Source: Chondrus crispus
Lineage: Eukaryota > Rhodophyta > Florideophyceae > Gigartinales > Gigartinaceae
DNA length: 64,000 bases
Reading direction: 5' to 3'
NCBI RefSeq assembly: GCF_000350225.1
Contig: NW_005179291.1
Span: forward strand, 49,454 to 113,453
The position numbers and the translations under genes are program-made. Positions 10,620 to 21,779 of the stretch are shown piece by piece. The notes below the pieces were generated by a model. That model ran no database searches. It was not told the DNA's origin and worked only from the letters and a program-made list of their open reading frames with translations. How positions within the stretch are numbered: position 1 is the first letter of the stretch; each line of letters begins with the position of its first letter.

Positions 10620-11810
10620 GAGTTACGCCGGACACAGCCTGACTCCGTCCCGCACCAGGTCACCGAGAGGCCCCATCGCTTCGTCTTCCTTGCCCCTCGT
10701 CATCGCGTCCTGGAACATCCTCGACGCTACATCCCTCGCTACCCCGTTCCCGCTGTCTCTCAGCAGGACGGCCATGCTCAACATAGTGTGGCGATCTTGC
10801 CGCACCCCGATCGCGCGCTCGTAAAACCGAGCGGCACGAGCCGCGTTGCTCTGCACCCCTCCGCGCCTCGCACGAGCATATCGCTATTCTCCACCATCGC
10901 CTCAACATCACCGTGCTGTTCCACCGCCCGCTCAAATAGCTTCACAGCCCGCCTTGCGTCCCGCCGCACCCCTTCTCCTCCATCCCGCATTCGGCGCGCG
11001 CGGTAGCAGGTAGCTCTGACATTCTGCCCTTTTTCGATGGCCAGCTCGTACAATTCTACCGCCTGAATCGCGTCCGTATCCACCCCTCTCAAGTCATTTA
11101 ATTGTAGACAGCCTACACCTACCATCGCCCCGACATGATCGTGCTCCTCAATCGCGCGCCCGTACAGCTCCTAAGCTCTTGTTACATCCTTCTCAACTTG
11201 CTGGCCTCCGTCCCTCATTTCGTTGGCTAGCCTGAACATAGTGTCACCGCCACTATCTTGCTCACGGACCGCGAGTGGGTTCAGCTCAAAGGCTCTCATG
11301 GAGTTTTCTTCCACGCTCTGGCCCGCAATCTGGTCTTCGTGTCAGCAAAATCACGAACAAGCATTGCCCTGGTGAGCGAAAGCATCCCCTAGTGAGTAGC
11401 CATCCCACCGAGCAAAAGGGAGAGTGCCCGGTCGCGGTCTGCATGGCGGGGCAACCGCAAGCAAGTGCTAATCGGATAGCCACGGCGGTATTCTGTACCC
11501 CGTCTTCCTCCTCCTCTTCCGCTTTTTGCGTCGGGTGCATGCGGCTTAGTGCCCCTGCTCCAACCATCTCTTGCCCGTGTCCAAACAAGCAAAAACCTCC
11601 ATTTCACACCACCTCATCATGCTTTATCATGTTTTGTCTTGCGGCCCCCATCTCATCAGAGGGCCTCGGATCACACCCTGCGCCAGCATTACCCTACACC
11701 CCCCCGCGCAAAGTGACAAATTGTAGAGCGCCCGTGCGGCGTCATGCTGGTCCGCCTCGTCTTTCGATACAAACAACGAGTATTGCCACTCCCCGAAAGC
11801 AGTTGCCATC
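10620..11810 (-). pseudogene. Sel1-like repeat protein relic
   Basis: Sel1 repeats (TPR-like helical pairs) are protein-interaction scaffolds. Read from right to left, repeats with the Sel1 pattern appear: DAIQAVELYELAIEKGQ, DARRAVKLFERAVEQHGD, NAARAARFYERAIGV, each followed by an MVxxGxL-type helix. A TAG stop at about 11171 interrupts one repeat just before ELYGRAIEEHD, and a frameshift near 10860 separates the last two. A diverged upstream stretch (HDAARALYNL, 11627-11809) probably belongs to the same gene. Not translatable as one protein, hence a pseudogene. Confidence 0.7.
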
Positions 11811-12449
11811 TACGAAATCACTTCTGGCCATAGCCGTAGGGCCATTGCCCCGGCCAACCCGGCCAAGCCTGGGCTGGGATAAAACTTGAAGGCTCGTGCC
11901 ATGGCACCACAGCCCACTACGAAGTAAATCTGGCCCGTAACGTTACGATTAATTTAAGTTTTGATTTGGCCGTACCAATGATAGTCAAGACATTTTTTGA
12001 GCAAAATTTTTGATACTGATTTTGCACCGAATTCCCTGCAAGCCGTAATCTATTGGTACTCTTCCAATACCTTGCCGCCGCTGGGCCAACTGAAAAAAAT
12101 CGCAAATTTACCATTGGACATGGCAGTGCCTCATTGTAATGTTTGGCGGTACTGCCATACGTGCTGGGCTGATCCATCTCAAAAACATCCCAGATTAACC
12201 ACTGGGCATGGCCATGCAGTAGTTTATTGCGTTTTGGTACTGCCGAACAGACTGGAATGATCCTACGTTTGTTTCTGGTCGGCGATGTGCACACGTAGGA
12301 TCGGGTCAATGCAGCGCACCCGTGGTACCAGTTTTCATATAGGATGGGAGCAGTGTGAATTGCGAGCAAGAGTCAGTAGTCGGTTTACCACTATGGTTAG
12401 CTCCCTATCTACATACGCTACGCGGCGCAATATACAGTCTCCTTGCCGC
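11811..12449. other. Unassigned spacer with a small inverted repeat
   Basis: No gene recognised. At about 12257-12302, GATCCTACGT and ACGTAGGATC form a 10-bp inverted repeat with a loop of about 25 bases. Confidence 0.4.
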
Positions 12450-12591
12450 TTCAAGCTCCGACGACCAACTGTTGTGGGGACAAGCGCATTTGTAAACTGA
12501 AGTAGGTTAGATACTGCGTGCAGCAGGCATGTTCGGCCGGACTGATTCGCAAAGCGTTAACGACAACTTACAATCCATCCAACACTTTCAC
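12450..12591 (+). repeat. Direct repeat, copy 1 (about 140 bp)
   Basis: Same orientation as 12670-12810, with few differences. Shared blocks include GACCAACTGTTGTGGGGACA, TGTAAACTGAAGTAGG and AATCCATCCAACACTTTCAC. Copy starts are about 220 bases apart. Possibly subterminal repeats of the neighbouring Tnp2-like element (inference). Confidence 0.75.
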
Positions 12592-12669
12592 GCAACAAGA
12601 ACTGCCTAACTTCCGGCGCCGACGCCACGTGACACTTCCAATCATGACGGAGTTCAGTTTACCATGACT

Positions 12670-12810
12670 TCAAGTTCCGAGGACCAACTGTTGTGGGGAC
12701 AAGCGCAGATGTAAACTGAAGTAGGTAAGATACTTCGTGCAGCACGCATGTCCGGCCGGACTGATTCGCGAAGCGTCAACGGCAACTTACAATCCATCCA
12801 ACACTTTCAC
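12670..12810 (+). repeat. Direct repeat, copy 2 (about 140 bp)
   Basis: Partner of 12450-12591. The two copies are separated by a 78-base stretch that is not repeated. Confidence 0.75.
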
Positions 12811-13350
12811 AAGACCAACACGGTTTTAATTCCGTCAGGTTCGCACGCAGACAAAGGTGAGCTCATCACAAGAATTTGAAGATGGTCAGATAGTGCGGAC
12901 ATACGCGGACAAAAATGCAACGCACGTGCGTGCATATCAACCTACTTTCAGCGCGTTTCCTATCACGACGACATCGACATCGATCAACTGTAGATCGACC
13001 GTTCGCAGCCCCATCCACCAGCAATAGCACTGGCGATCTCTCGCTATCCTGATCACCCATACACCACAAGCGGGCCCGCCGTGACTCTATGGCATCGATC
13101 TTGCGCCCTCATACCCGAAACGAACTGCGTGGTTGTTTGCGTCCAAAGATACCTTCGGTCAGCAGTAGATTGCCCTAGGAAGAGCGAGGTGTCCAACTCT
13201 TGACGGGATCGGCGAGACGTGTAACCAGAAGTCCGCCCAATTTCAATTCAGATGGGGTGGGTGCTGAAATCTGATAATTTTCCAGTAGAAAACGCCACTC
13301 CGCGAATAATCAGGTTTTTCAGCGTCTGAAACACCAGGTCCCTATCCCCT
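12811..13350. other. Spacer downstream of the Tnp2-like transposase
   Basis: No gene recognised. Expected to hold the 3' end of the Tnp2-like element, but no CACTA-type terminal repeat was found. Confidence 0.4.
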
Positions 13351-16300
13351 TCATGCCATTCTTGCCGGGTAACCTTTTCTCCTCGTCTGAAAGTAGAATG
13401 CCCCGCCACCCAAAACATTGGCAGAGTGTTTGATGGAGTTGTCCCTCGATACGTGACAGGAGTTGGCTGAGCAGGCGTGGTACAGCGCCACGCGACGGAC
13501 GCCATCAGTGAGAGAGAGCACCTGTATAGACTCTGAGTTCAGTTCCGCGGATATCCTCAGAGTTTTACGATCATCCACTCTGCATCTTACGACAGCCGCG
13601 TGAGGACTCTCGTCCTCTCTCTGCAAGACCCCAACAACAGCGAACAGGTTCAATGACGATCCGACCGCCCCATTTGCATGCAAAAGCAATCCCTTCGTCC
13701 CTCCGCGCGGTAACATAACCTGGACGACACATCTCGGCTCAATCGTGTCATGCGAGTACGTCCGTGGGGACGCACTCAAGTAGCTTCTGCGAACGCGCCG
13801 AGCAGACGAGAAGAACTTGACTTCCGACTTCTTTGACGTATCAAATTCTGGACGGAGATTTTCCAGGATGTTTGTAGCCCGTGATAAAAGCTGCGACAAA
13901 AGCTCAGATGAATTTATCGTTTCTGTTTCTGATATGCAACAGCTGGACAGCTCATTGACATCCTTTTCACAATTCCCCTCCCATCGTACGGAATCTCCCG
14001 TCCAAGCGGGGTTGACCTTCCCATTCGACCGCATCTCGTCCATCAACTGTTTGACAAATAAATCAGATATACTAACATCTGTGTCCTTCAGGAATCCCTT
14101 CAATTCATCCGAAGCCTGTGACAACTCGTTGCAAGCTTCGCCGAGAAGCAAGCGTCGAAGGCCTCTCCTGCATTCCATCTTCAGTCCGGCATCCGAAGTT
14201 TGTGTCATAGTGCTGGACAGCAACGCCAACCGCCCTTGCCAATCATTCCCCAAACAATGACCCACGGCCGCCAAATGTCCTTTTTGGTGATTACCCCGGA
14301 CTATGCACCTCTTCAAAGGTTGATGAGCATTCTCGAACACCAGTTCCATAAAGTGACGTACATGCCCGAAGGCAGGAATTGTGTGGTTGTACAACTCGAT
14401 TAACCTGTGCAGGTTAGGCTTGTCCAAGCTGGGGCGACCTTTACCCACTCCTTGGCAATAATTTGCGCAAAACTTGTCTGCCTCAGTCACATACTTCTCA
14501 GCCCTTTCCAGCAAGTCTGCATGGTATTGAGCTCCATTATCACTTGTCACATACAAATAATCTGAGACACCATCCGCCTCTTCCGATGGCCACCAGTACG
14601 TCAACGCAATCAATTCCTGCAATTGCGTCAATAGATCCAACACAACAGTGGTTTCTTCACTCTGGATCCCCGGGAACAGTTGGTAGAAAACGGGAACGCA
14701 CACGAGAAGGGCGCAGAACACACCTGACAGAGTCATGGAATTGAGTTCATTCTTGGAACTAAAAACTGATGATTGCCTCTTCAACCCATTGTCTCGGAGG
14801 GCTCCGCATATTGCCATGTCAGCTTTTGCCCTGAACGCGGCCGCGTTTCCTTGTCGGTTAATCACGTGGAAGCCTACCTCGATAACGTTCTTCGCGAGAC
14901 CGGCCAGCAAATGGTCAGGCGCGACGACGTTGCAGCGATATGCCTCAAAACGTCCTGACACCACACGCTTTCCATCGCTTGTTAACGGTATGTCAACGAG
15001 TACGCGCTCAAGTTCCCTTTGCAATGCAAGAAGAGGAGAACGTTCGTCACTAGTCTTGTTGCTGTCTTTCATACCAAGCCGGTTTGTGTCTCGACTGTCA
15101 ATTTCGCTGTTGCGAAGAGCTTCATGGCGTTCCATGCAACTCAAGGACGCCGTGCGGTGTGCATGGACTTTTGTCGTATAGCCGTATCCGCTCTCACCGA
15201 CGCCGGTGTTCTTCCGAAATGTACAAAGAGTGCACGGCGTATTTGCCGTATGTCCCATAACATCCAACGAGCAGACGAAAGGGTTTGTCTGGAGTTCCAT
15301 CGCCACCATCATTGAAACGTTGACCGGCCCCGTTTGTACTCATGTTTTGAAACCAAAACAAATTGTCTGAGCTGAGACCTTCCTTGTGTTTCCAAAACCT
15401 AGAAACCAACATACATATTCTCGACGTTGCCACTGCTTCACTTTCTGTAGGTCGAAGGAGGGTACAAATATCCCCAGGCAACACCTTCTTCGAAGAACGA
15501 GCCCTTGCTTCAAAATCTATCCTTCCATCTCTACGCCTCACAGATCTATTATACTTTTTCAATGGCGGTGCTGTACAAAACTGCCTGGCCAGGCAATTCT
15601 TCACGCCACGGAGAACCTTCATCGCCATGTTGGCGCTTCTTGTAACATTTCCCTCACTTCCCACGCACCACACGGCTGAAATTATACACTTCATTACAAA
15701 GTTATTGGCTGCGTTCTCATGAACACGATAGCCCAGATTGCGCACGTCAAGTGACAAACGTGATGGAAGCAGTTCTGACAGTTCCAGTCGAATCACGGCA
15801 CCCGGGAACGCTTGCACAGTACATGAACCATTGTGGACGTAGAGTGCTCTCGTAGCTTCCAATATGATCTGCCGCTCTGCAACCAGCTTCGAGCTTTCTA
15901 TGCATTCTGCGTCCGCCACACCACCATGCCATCGACTGGATTTCGGATACATTGAGTTGAAGAACGGAGCCATCATGATGTCCACTTTCGCCCATTCACT
16001 TGGTGGAACGATACGAACAGGAGTTTTAGACTCGTTCGAATATTGCAATGCGGTCCCCTCGTTACCCCCAAAATTTTCAACCAATGACGTTCGGTTGAAT
16101 GCCTTCTTCTTTCGTCGGACGACAAAGTACTTGAGGTCACTCTTGGGAAAAAGATACTTCAAAGCATGCGGAAAGAGAGTCCTCTGTACGGTGGAATAAG
16201 ATGGGAACTTATTAGAAGGAGAAACCCAAGAAATTATATCTCTCATGAGTTTATACTGTTTGACCGTATAGCGGACGCTACCGCAAACTATTACGAAGCC

Positions 16301-17014
16301 CAAAAGGTTGTACCATGGTTCGAAAAGCTTCCGAGATGATAGAATTATTCGCAAAACTTTCTGGCTGTCCAGCCTGCTTCCCATTTCGGGATCGTCACTT
16401 GATAAACTCGGAAAGCACTCCATCCCCTCACAGCTCTCTTGATAAATACTTGGAATAATGATATTGTCATTTCCCACTAAAACAACGTTTGGATCGCTTT
16501 CGGGAGCGAAGTGTTCCGAGTCGCCAAGTTCTGGGAAGTGGCCTTCATCATAGTCGACAAGATCTATTCCTTCTTCGACGACAACCGTTTCTCGATGTTC
16601 CGAGCCCTTTACTTTCGATCTAGTACCTTGATCTCCAGTCTGATTGTTCGACGAAGCATGCCCATTCAACACTCCCAAAATATCAGCCGCTTCGCCAGTT
16701 TCCGGAAGCTCGAGAGCTGGGGTTTCTTCTGCTTCCATAAGTGCGGCCGCCTCTGCATCCCCATCGAGATCGCTTCCTGGTCGTGTATGAACGTCATGGA
16801 ACAGGGTTTACAGGTCTGGCAAGTCAGGGACGTTGTCCATCCAAGTAGTGCCCATCGTACGACGTCTCTTTCTTCGACCTGACATATGAGGAACGGTGGT
16901 GCTGTCGTCCGATATTTTCGTGTGGATTATGGTGTTGGAAGAAGTGAGAGTGTAGGATGTTGTTGAAGGAACAGTGCGCAGGGGTCGCCAGGCCTGGCGG
17001 TTTAGATTTTGCAC
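13351..17014 (-). pseudogene. Tnp2/Plavaka-like (CACTA superfamily) transposase in two frames
   Basis: A large DDE transposase. The upstream frame (16738 to 15194, 514 aa) has an acidic N-terminus, then a globular region; the downstream frame (15312 to 13351, 653 aa) carries the family signatures. The block SLDVMGHTANTPCTLC is the Asp plus zinc-knuckle-like motif of Tnp2 proteins, and HVRHFMELVFENAHQPLKR is the conserved Glu/His region. The frames overlap by 119 bases and need one frame change just before 15312. A TAA at 16808-16810 cuts off a possible original start at 16889 (MSGRRKRRR), in the same frame. One nonsense plus one frameshift indicate a pseudogene; an unusual expression strategy cannot be excluded. 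Ends of the element were not found. Confidence 0.7.
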
Positions 17015-17459
17015 ACCAAATAATTACATTACAAGTGGCGGTCTGCTAGTGTCTATCCAACCGTGAGGACAAAATTTGAGGACAAAGGGATTTTTCTTCG
17101 AACTCCTTGCTTGTTCTTTAGTTTTGATTACTCCACATAGCCCTTGACACAATCAGCATAAATCGTTTGTTGTGGAGACAATTTCTACCTCTAAAAATGA
17201 AGCAGAACCTGGAATTTTTCACTGTAAGCAGTTCTTCTTTGTAGTACGAAATTGAAATGGCTTCTTCGTGATTTAGAAGGTATTTCATTGACAACCCCCG
17301 CCGTTCAAGTGCGATATGGCGGTCTTGAAGTATTCTTTCAGAAGAATTCGTGTCGGCTATATGATGAAAAATTAATAAATTTGTCGGATCTGTTGAGGTA
17401 TGATAAGCTTGGTCGGTCGGATACACACTACAGTACAGGGTATTAACTCTGCCTTTCTT
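17015..17459. other. Spacer between the Tnp2-like gene and the SRP19 relic
   Basis: AT-rich, no recognised gene. It should include the upstream end of the Tnp2-like element and the 3' flank of SRP19. Confidence 0.4.
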
Positions 17460-18073
17460 TGTCCACCGTTGTTTACTCCGGTATCCCCCAACCTCCTCTT
17501 TCTTTCCCCTCACTAATCCACCATGACCACTGCCCTCGCATCTCCTCCCGTCCTTCTCTGCTTCTGTCTTTCTCTGCGCCCTCTCACGCAGGCCACGCCC
17601 TCGCTGTCGCACCGGCCCCACCCCTCGCATGGGGCCCTGGAAGGCGTGAAGGAACACGTACGGTTTGGGATATCCTCCTGCACAGGATTCCCGTCCTCGT
17701 CGAACATTCTGATTCGCACTCGCCCTCTCCCTCAGTAGTCTCGACAATACGCCTTGTTCACTTCCAAGGCCGTCTGAAACTTGAGCAGTTGCGCGCAATC
17801 AAATACCTCCTTTTATCCTCGGGTTTTCAACGCACTTATCTTTCACGATTTTGCGACCCTGGTTCACACATAAAACGGCAACATCTGTCAACAATCATAG
17901 AAAGACCTGCACACAAGCAGCTATTCAACGACGTGCTAAGTTTGCATCGCATCACTTACCTGGGCTTCCGTTCGCAATTTGTCGAGGTAAGGCGGGTAAA
18001 TCACCACCCATGGTCGTGGATCCACGTCCGGGCCATAATCCTCCGCAAACAGCAGAGCCGGTATCTTAGACAT
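17460..18073 (-). pseudogene. SRP19: SRP19 (signal recognition particle 19-kDa subunit) relic with one intron
   Basis: SRP19 binds SRP RNA during assembly of the signal recognition particle. Exon 1 (18073-17960, 38 codons) starts MSKIPALLFAEDYG and contains the signature RPWVVIYPPYLDKLRTEAQ. It ends at a GTAAGT donor; a 101-base intron (17959-17859) ends in CAG. Exon 2 resumes with GRKIVKDKCVENPRIK, the conserved block after IYPxYLD. A one-base insertion (near 17812) shifts the frame to FDCAQLLKFQTALEVNKAYC; a TGA follows RDY; then GRGRVRIRMFDEDGNPVQED continues the RNA-binding domain. Another shift precedes YVFLHAF and a basic tail. Intron retention argues for a DNA-level copy rather than a processed pseudogene. 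Confidence 0.8.
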
Positions 18074-18306
18074 GTTGCTGGACTGTCTCACTTCGCGAAT
18101 AACACCTTCGAATTGCAGTCGAATTCTCCGACTCAGCCAGAGGCACTTGCTTCCAATAAAAGTATGTAATCCCCTTGGTGGGACGCCGATGATGCCCGGA
18201 AAGAGCTACTCGGTGAGAGCCAAGGCATGCGAAGGAGAAAGGGTGAGGCCGGACCGTCATCGGCAGCATCGTAATCCAAGGAAGATGAAGAGTTGACGGC
18301 CCGCCA
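18074..18306. other. Spacer between SRP19 and MCM2 relics
   Basis: No recognised frame. It could contain the old SRP19 promoter or the decayed end of MCM2. Confidence 0.4.
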
Positions 18307-19263
18307 TCAGCCTATCCAGGACGAATTAACTTCTAACTTGGTCGGCCTTGTCGGCCAGCTCAAACAAAGCATATCGGCAAACAAGGGCAAGCTGGAGAAA
18401 GACAGCATAGTTCTCGATGAAACTGAAGAAGCTGTCGATAATAACTCTTGGACTCTGAGCGCTGTGCCGGTCGAGACAAGCTGCGTCCCTGGAAAGTTGA
18501 AATGAAAAAATGATTCTAGCATCACTGCAATAGCCATGTTGATGTCATCTTTTCGAACGTATTCGCGCAAGTGCAGTGTTGCATGGGCCTCCGCCAATCG
18601 AACTATAGACCCAAGATGACGGAGCGCAATAGATATTCTTCCCGATGACATTGACTCCTTTCGAAGGTCAATGTAAATTGACGAGATCTTCTCCTTGTCC
18701 ATATCGGTCAGCTTCGGGTGTACATTGTTTTTTGCATAGAGGAGGTTGAAGCCTCCGTCTTGAATCGCACGGCCCTGCTCCTCCAACCTCTCTTGCTCGA
18801 GGTCTTCACTTGCCTCCTGCAACGCGGCTCTCCGCTTGTACCAATCTGCATCCACAGAGAGATCCTTCTCCCCTGAAAACGTATCAAGTTCCTTCATGCC
18901 TGTCTTCTTTCTCCGATTGACAACTTTCCCTATCAGATCGCTCTCTTTCCTGTCCTCCTCGACCTTGACAGCGACGTGCTTTCCACATTCCGCTGGCGGT
19001 AAGCCCAACAAAGCGTCGACGAGCAAGCCATCTAAACCGGCGACCATATTCCTCCCGCGCAGTCCATTGGCGAGACTCGCATCGCCCTGCGGAGAGCTCA
19101 TCCGACGGGCAATAGTGGACCATGAGCTCACCTTTCTCACAGCCGCTCCGCGATCCCTGCGCGGGGAAAGCGCTTCCAGGATGATGGAACGTGCATCGGC
19201 GAGCGCCAGTGCCAGCAACACATCGAAACAGTCCAGCACATGGACGACGTCGGCGGTAGCCAA
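18307..19263 (-). pseudogene. MCM2: Open frame of 318 aa with an MCM2 C-terminal segment
   Basis: MCM2 is a subunit of the replicative helicase. Residues about 175-252 match the segment after the AAA+ core: [19 protein letters not shown], then [20 protein letters not shown], then [20 protein letters not shown]. After MLESFF the similarity continues only in other frames (QFHRE, then [20 protein letters not shown]), so the 3' end is frameshifted. The AAA+ core (Walker A and B, arginine finger) is absent. Residues 1-170 resemble no MCM sequence I know; they may be unrelated DNA joined to the fragment. It lies next to the SRP19 relic on the same strand. Confidence 0.65.
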
Positions 19264-19785
19264 GGCGCGCGTGAGAGAGATAACCAGGCGTGAAACGGGC
19301 TTTGCTAAATCCCTAAATCCGAAAGATGCGGGTCGACGAGTGGGGCGGTGACGGAGGGGGCAAAGAGAACTGCAACGTGCGGCAGTTGGGCCGGGGAAGG
19401 AGTAGGGGGCAGGTGTGAGGATAATTGCAGGTCGAGGGAGGCGAAAGGGTGCGTGGGGATGCGGCGGATCGAAGAGAGGGCGTGTGCGGAAGGCGAGATA
19501 GGTGTCGACGTAGGGCGCAGTTAAAGTGGGTTATGGGGAGAGGGGCGCGGGGAAGGGGCTGTCGAGAAGCGCATTTTCAGACGGGGTGAATCGTTGAGCA
19601 GTCGACATTGGGGTTACGGCGTGGAATTAGTTGGGAGAGTTAGAGGGACGGAGGGGAGAAATGCGATGCGGCGTTCTGGCTTTTGAGTTTTTTGAAAGCG
19701 ATCTACCCTTCGAAGGGTATGAAGAGCGTGTAGAGAGGTGAGGCGCACTTGAGAATTGGCGATGAGGAGATGCGGTGTACTTGTT

Positions 19786-19811
19786 GGACACGTGTGTACT
19801 CACACGTGTCC
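19786..19811. repeat. Perfect 11-bp hairpin with two CACGTG boxes
   Basis: GGACACGTGTG and CACACGTGTCC form a perfect stem with a 4-base loop (TACT). Each arm contains the G-box core CACGTG. A regulatory role is possible but not shown. Confidence 0.7.
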
Positions 19812-19827
19812 GACGTCCGGTGCTCTC

Positions 19828-19880
19828 CTTCTTCTCGAGAATACTTCTTCTCGAGAATACTACTTCTTCTCGAGAATAAA
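19828..19880 (+). repeat. Three tandem copies of CTTCTTCTCGAGAATA
   Basis: Near-perfect 16-19 base units directly right of the hairpin. Spacing is too short and even for CRISPR; it is a simple tandem repeat. Confidence 0.75.
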
Positions 19881-20682
19881 CTTTACTGTACGAAAGCTGC
19901 TCTCATCACAAGCTGTACAGCTGGGCTGTACAGTACGATGATGAAGCAGTAGGGTGGAGGTAAACACTTGTATCCTCCAAGAGGGTGGCGTGAACACAAC
20001 GTCTCAGCGTTTTTTCAACCGTGCTTTACCGGACGTGGATTGTTTAGCGGGACGGGTGCTTGCGGGAATGCGAAGGGGCGAGGTTGAGAGGTGAACAACT
20101 GAAGACTTATTCTAAGTCGTCGTCTATATCGTGGTGGGCTATGCTCGTTGTCGCTCTCGTTATGCTGGTCATATTTGTTTTGCTCGTCATCGTGCTTGAG
20201 ATCCCAATTTGAGCCCTGATTGCATTCTCGAAGAGAACAAATGCTGGCAGAAGCGAGCAAAGCTACCAAGCTCATCAAATACTGTACCGTACTCAGCCTA
20301 TAGACAAACAGTGCTCATGCCCAACTTGTGTGTGTCTAGCTTTTACGAGTAGCAATGCTAAGCATACCGACACAATCCTAACCAGTCCTGAGGCCAACTT
20401 AACCATTCAAGATTTGTACAAGCCATCGCCGCACGAGTCTACACTCGCAGATGCGAGGTGAAGCGGTGGGCAGTCAAGGCATCTCGTGTTCCCTTTTAAT
20501 TTAACAATAAATGGATCCCGACTCAGAACGCAACAACCCTTACCACCATATTTTCCTGAGCGTCAACCTTGGGTACCTCGCGAAGACCTCGAAATTAGAG
20601 CTAGACACGACCGATGGCTATTTCCAAAACACCTTAGCACAACCCTCTACGCCAGTACAATCTTCCCCGCAGGAGTCAGGAC

Positions 20683-21258
20683 TTAGAGCCGACCAAGAAT
20701 ATCAGCAAGCTGGTCTGGAAATGGGATCAAAACGAGCAGCATCAAGCAAATGGCCCCTACCCCGATAGCCGTGCGCGTGCCATCAGGCTCAAGCACTTCG
20801 TTCCTGCACGGGTAATCACTTTCGCGCTGCAAGAACACGGCGACGAGCCCCCAAAACAAAAGCAGCGGCGAGTTGCCCAGTAGAGATGAGAAGCCTTGCA
20901 GCAACAAAGTAAGCGCCGTGGCACGGCTCGCGACCGCCCGCCCGTACAAAGCCTGCATGATCCGGGCCCCGTCCAACCGGCCGATTGGCATCAAGTTTAA
21001 CGCATTGGCCAACAAGCTCGTGTACTCCACGACTGCTAGCGGATGTACAGCGATGGTGGCCTGTTCTCTCAAACCCGCTGGCAAGATGATATCCGCGAGC
21101 GAGCCGACCAAAATGGAGGCGTGGAAGAGCGCAGACGGCACTTGCGGAAACCAGTCGGCGATCTGCCCGCTGCTCGTAATCAACAGTCCCGCGATCAGAG
21201 CGGAGATACTGGCGACGGACCCCACGAGCGGTCCTGCATTTATTGGTGCGCACCGGTA
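20683..21258 (-). pseudogene. C-terminal half of an EGY-type site-2 protease (M50)
   Basis: EGY proteins are plastid membrane metalloproteases or their inactive relatives. This frame gives the last about 190 residues: NAGPLVGSVAS, transmembrane helices, ALNLMPIGRLDGARIMQALYG (the NxxPxxxLDG motif that supplies the third zinc ligand) and the characteristic tail ESDYPCRNEVLEPDGTRTA before a last hydrophobic helix. The HExxH helix is missing. Upstream of about 21258 the frame runs on into unrelated repeat DNA. A breakpoint at a repeat motif makes this a truncated gene fragment. It supports a plastid-bearing host. Confidence 0.75.
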
Positions 21259-21540
21259 CAATATCAGCCTGGATCCAGTAGAAACTAACAGATGTCCGTC
21301 TACAACTACTAAAATCCGTGTCTGTGTGTGTGTCTGTATGTCCTTGCGCTCCCGCGTTGCCATTGGCGCACGGGGGCGGCGCCGCGGTGACAAGTGGCGG
21401 CCATGGGGACACGTGGCGTGACAAGTGGCCCCCCTTACTAAAATCGGTGTATGTGTGTCTGTCTTTTCGTCTGTGCGTTCCCGCGTTGCCATTGGTGCGC
21501 TCTGTAGAAGCCGCCGTGCTGATTGGTGCGCCTAATATTT
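21241..21540. repeat. Repeats adjoining the EGY breakpoint
   Basis: A 64-base unit occurs at 21308-21370 and 21437-21500 (ACTAAAATC, a TGTGTCTGT run, CCCGCGTTGCCATTGG). The motif ATTGGTGCGC or a near variant occurs four times (about 21243, 21366, 21491 and 21523). Its first copy abuts the EGY breakpoint. Confidence 0.65.
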
Positions 21541-21626
21541 TCAATTTTTCCGATGTGCCTTTTCGCGGGAAAACAAATTTTGGGCGCACTGGGGCGACAC
21601 GGCGTACACGTCACGGCCACGTGAGG

Positions 21627-21653
21627 GGCGGCCTGGCCGCAGGCCAGGCCGCC
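21627..21653. repeat. GC-only 12-bp perfect hairpin
   Basis: GGCGGCCTGGCC, loop GCA, then GGCCAGGCCGCC. A diverged second version lies about 70 bases to the right (GGCGGCCTGGCCGGTGGCCAA). Confidence 0.75.
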
Positions 21654-21779
21654 ACGGGGACACGTGGCCGTGGCAAGTGGAGGGGGGCGGCGGGGCGGCC
21701 TGGCCGGTGGCCAAGCGGCCACCAAGGACACGTGGTGGCTACGGGATGGGCAGAAATTACGTGGGTCATTTAAAAATTC

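Larger units (their letters stand above)
19264..20682. other. Spacer with short repeats and a hairpin, no gene recognised
   Basis: About 1.4 kb between MCM2 and EGY relics. Apart from the hairpin and short tandem repeat at 19786-19880, nothing was recognised. Confidence 0.45.

Noticed and set aside
17459-18169. Plus-strand frame of 236 codons.
   Set aside because: Antisense to SRP19 exons and intron, which explain this DNA.
18836-19351. Plus-strand frame of 171 codons.
   Set aside because: Antisense to the MCM2-containing frame; Ser-rich without motif.
19828-19880. Short repeat series as a CRISPR array.
   Set aside because: Units are contiguous without spacers, and the DNA is eukaryotic.
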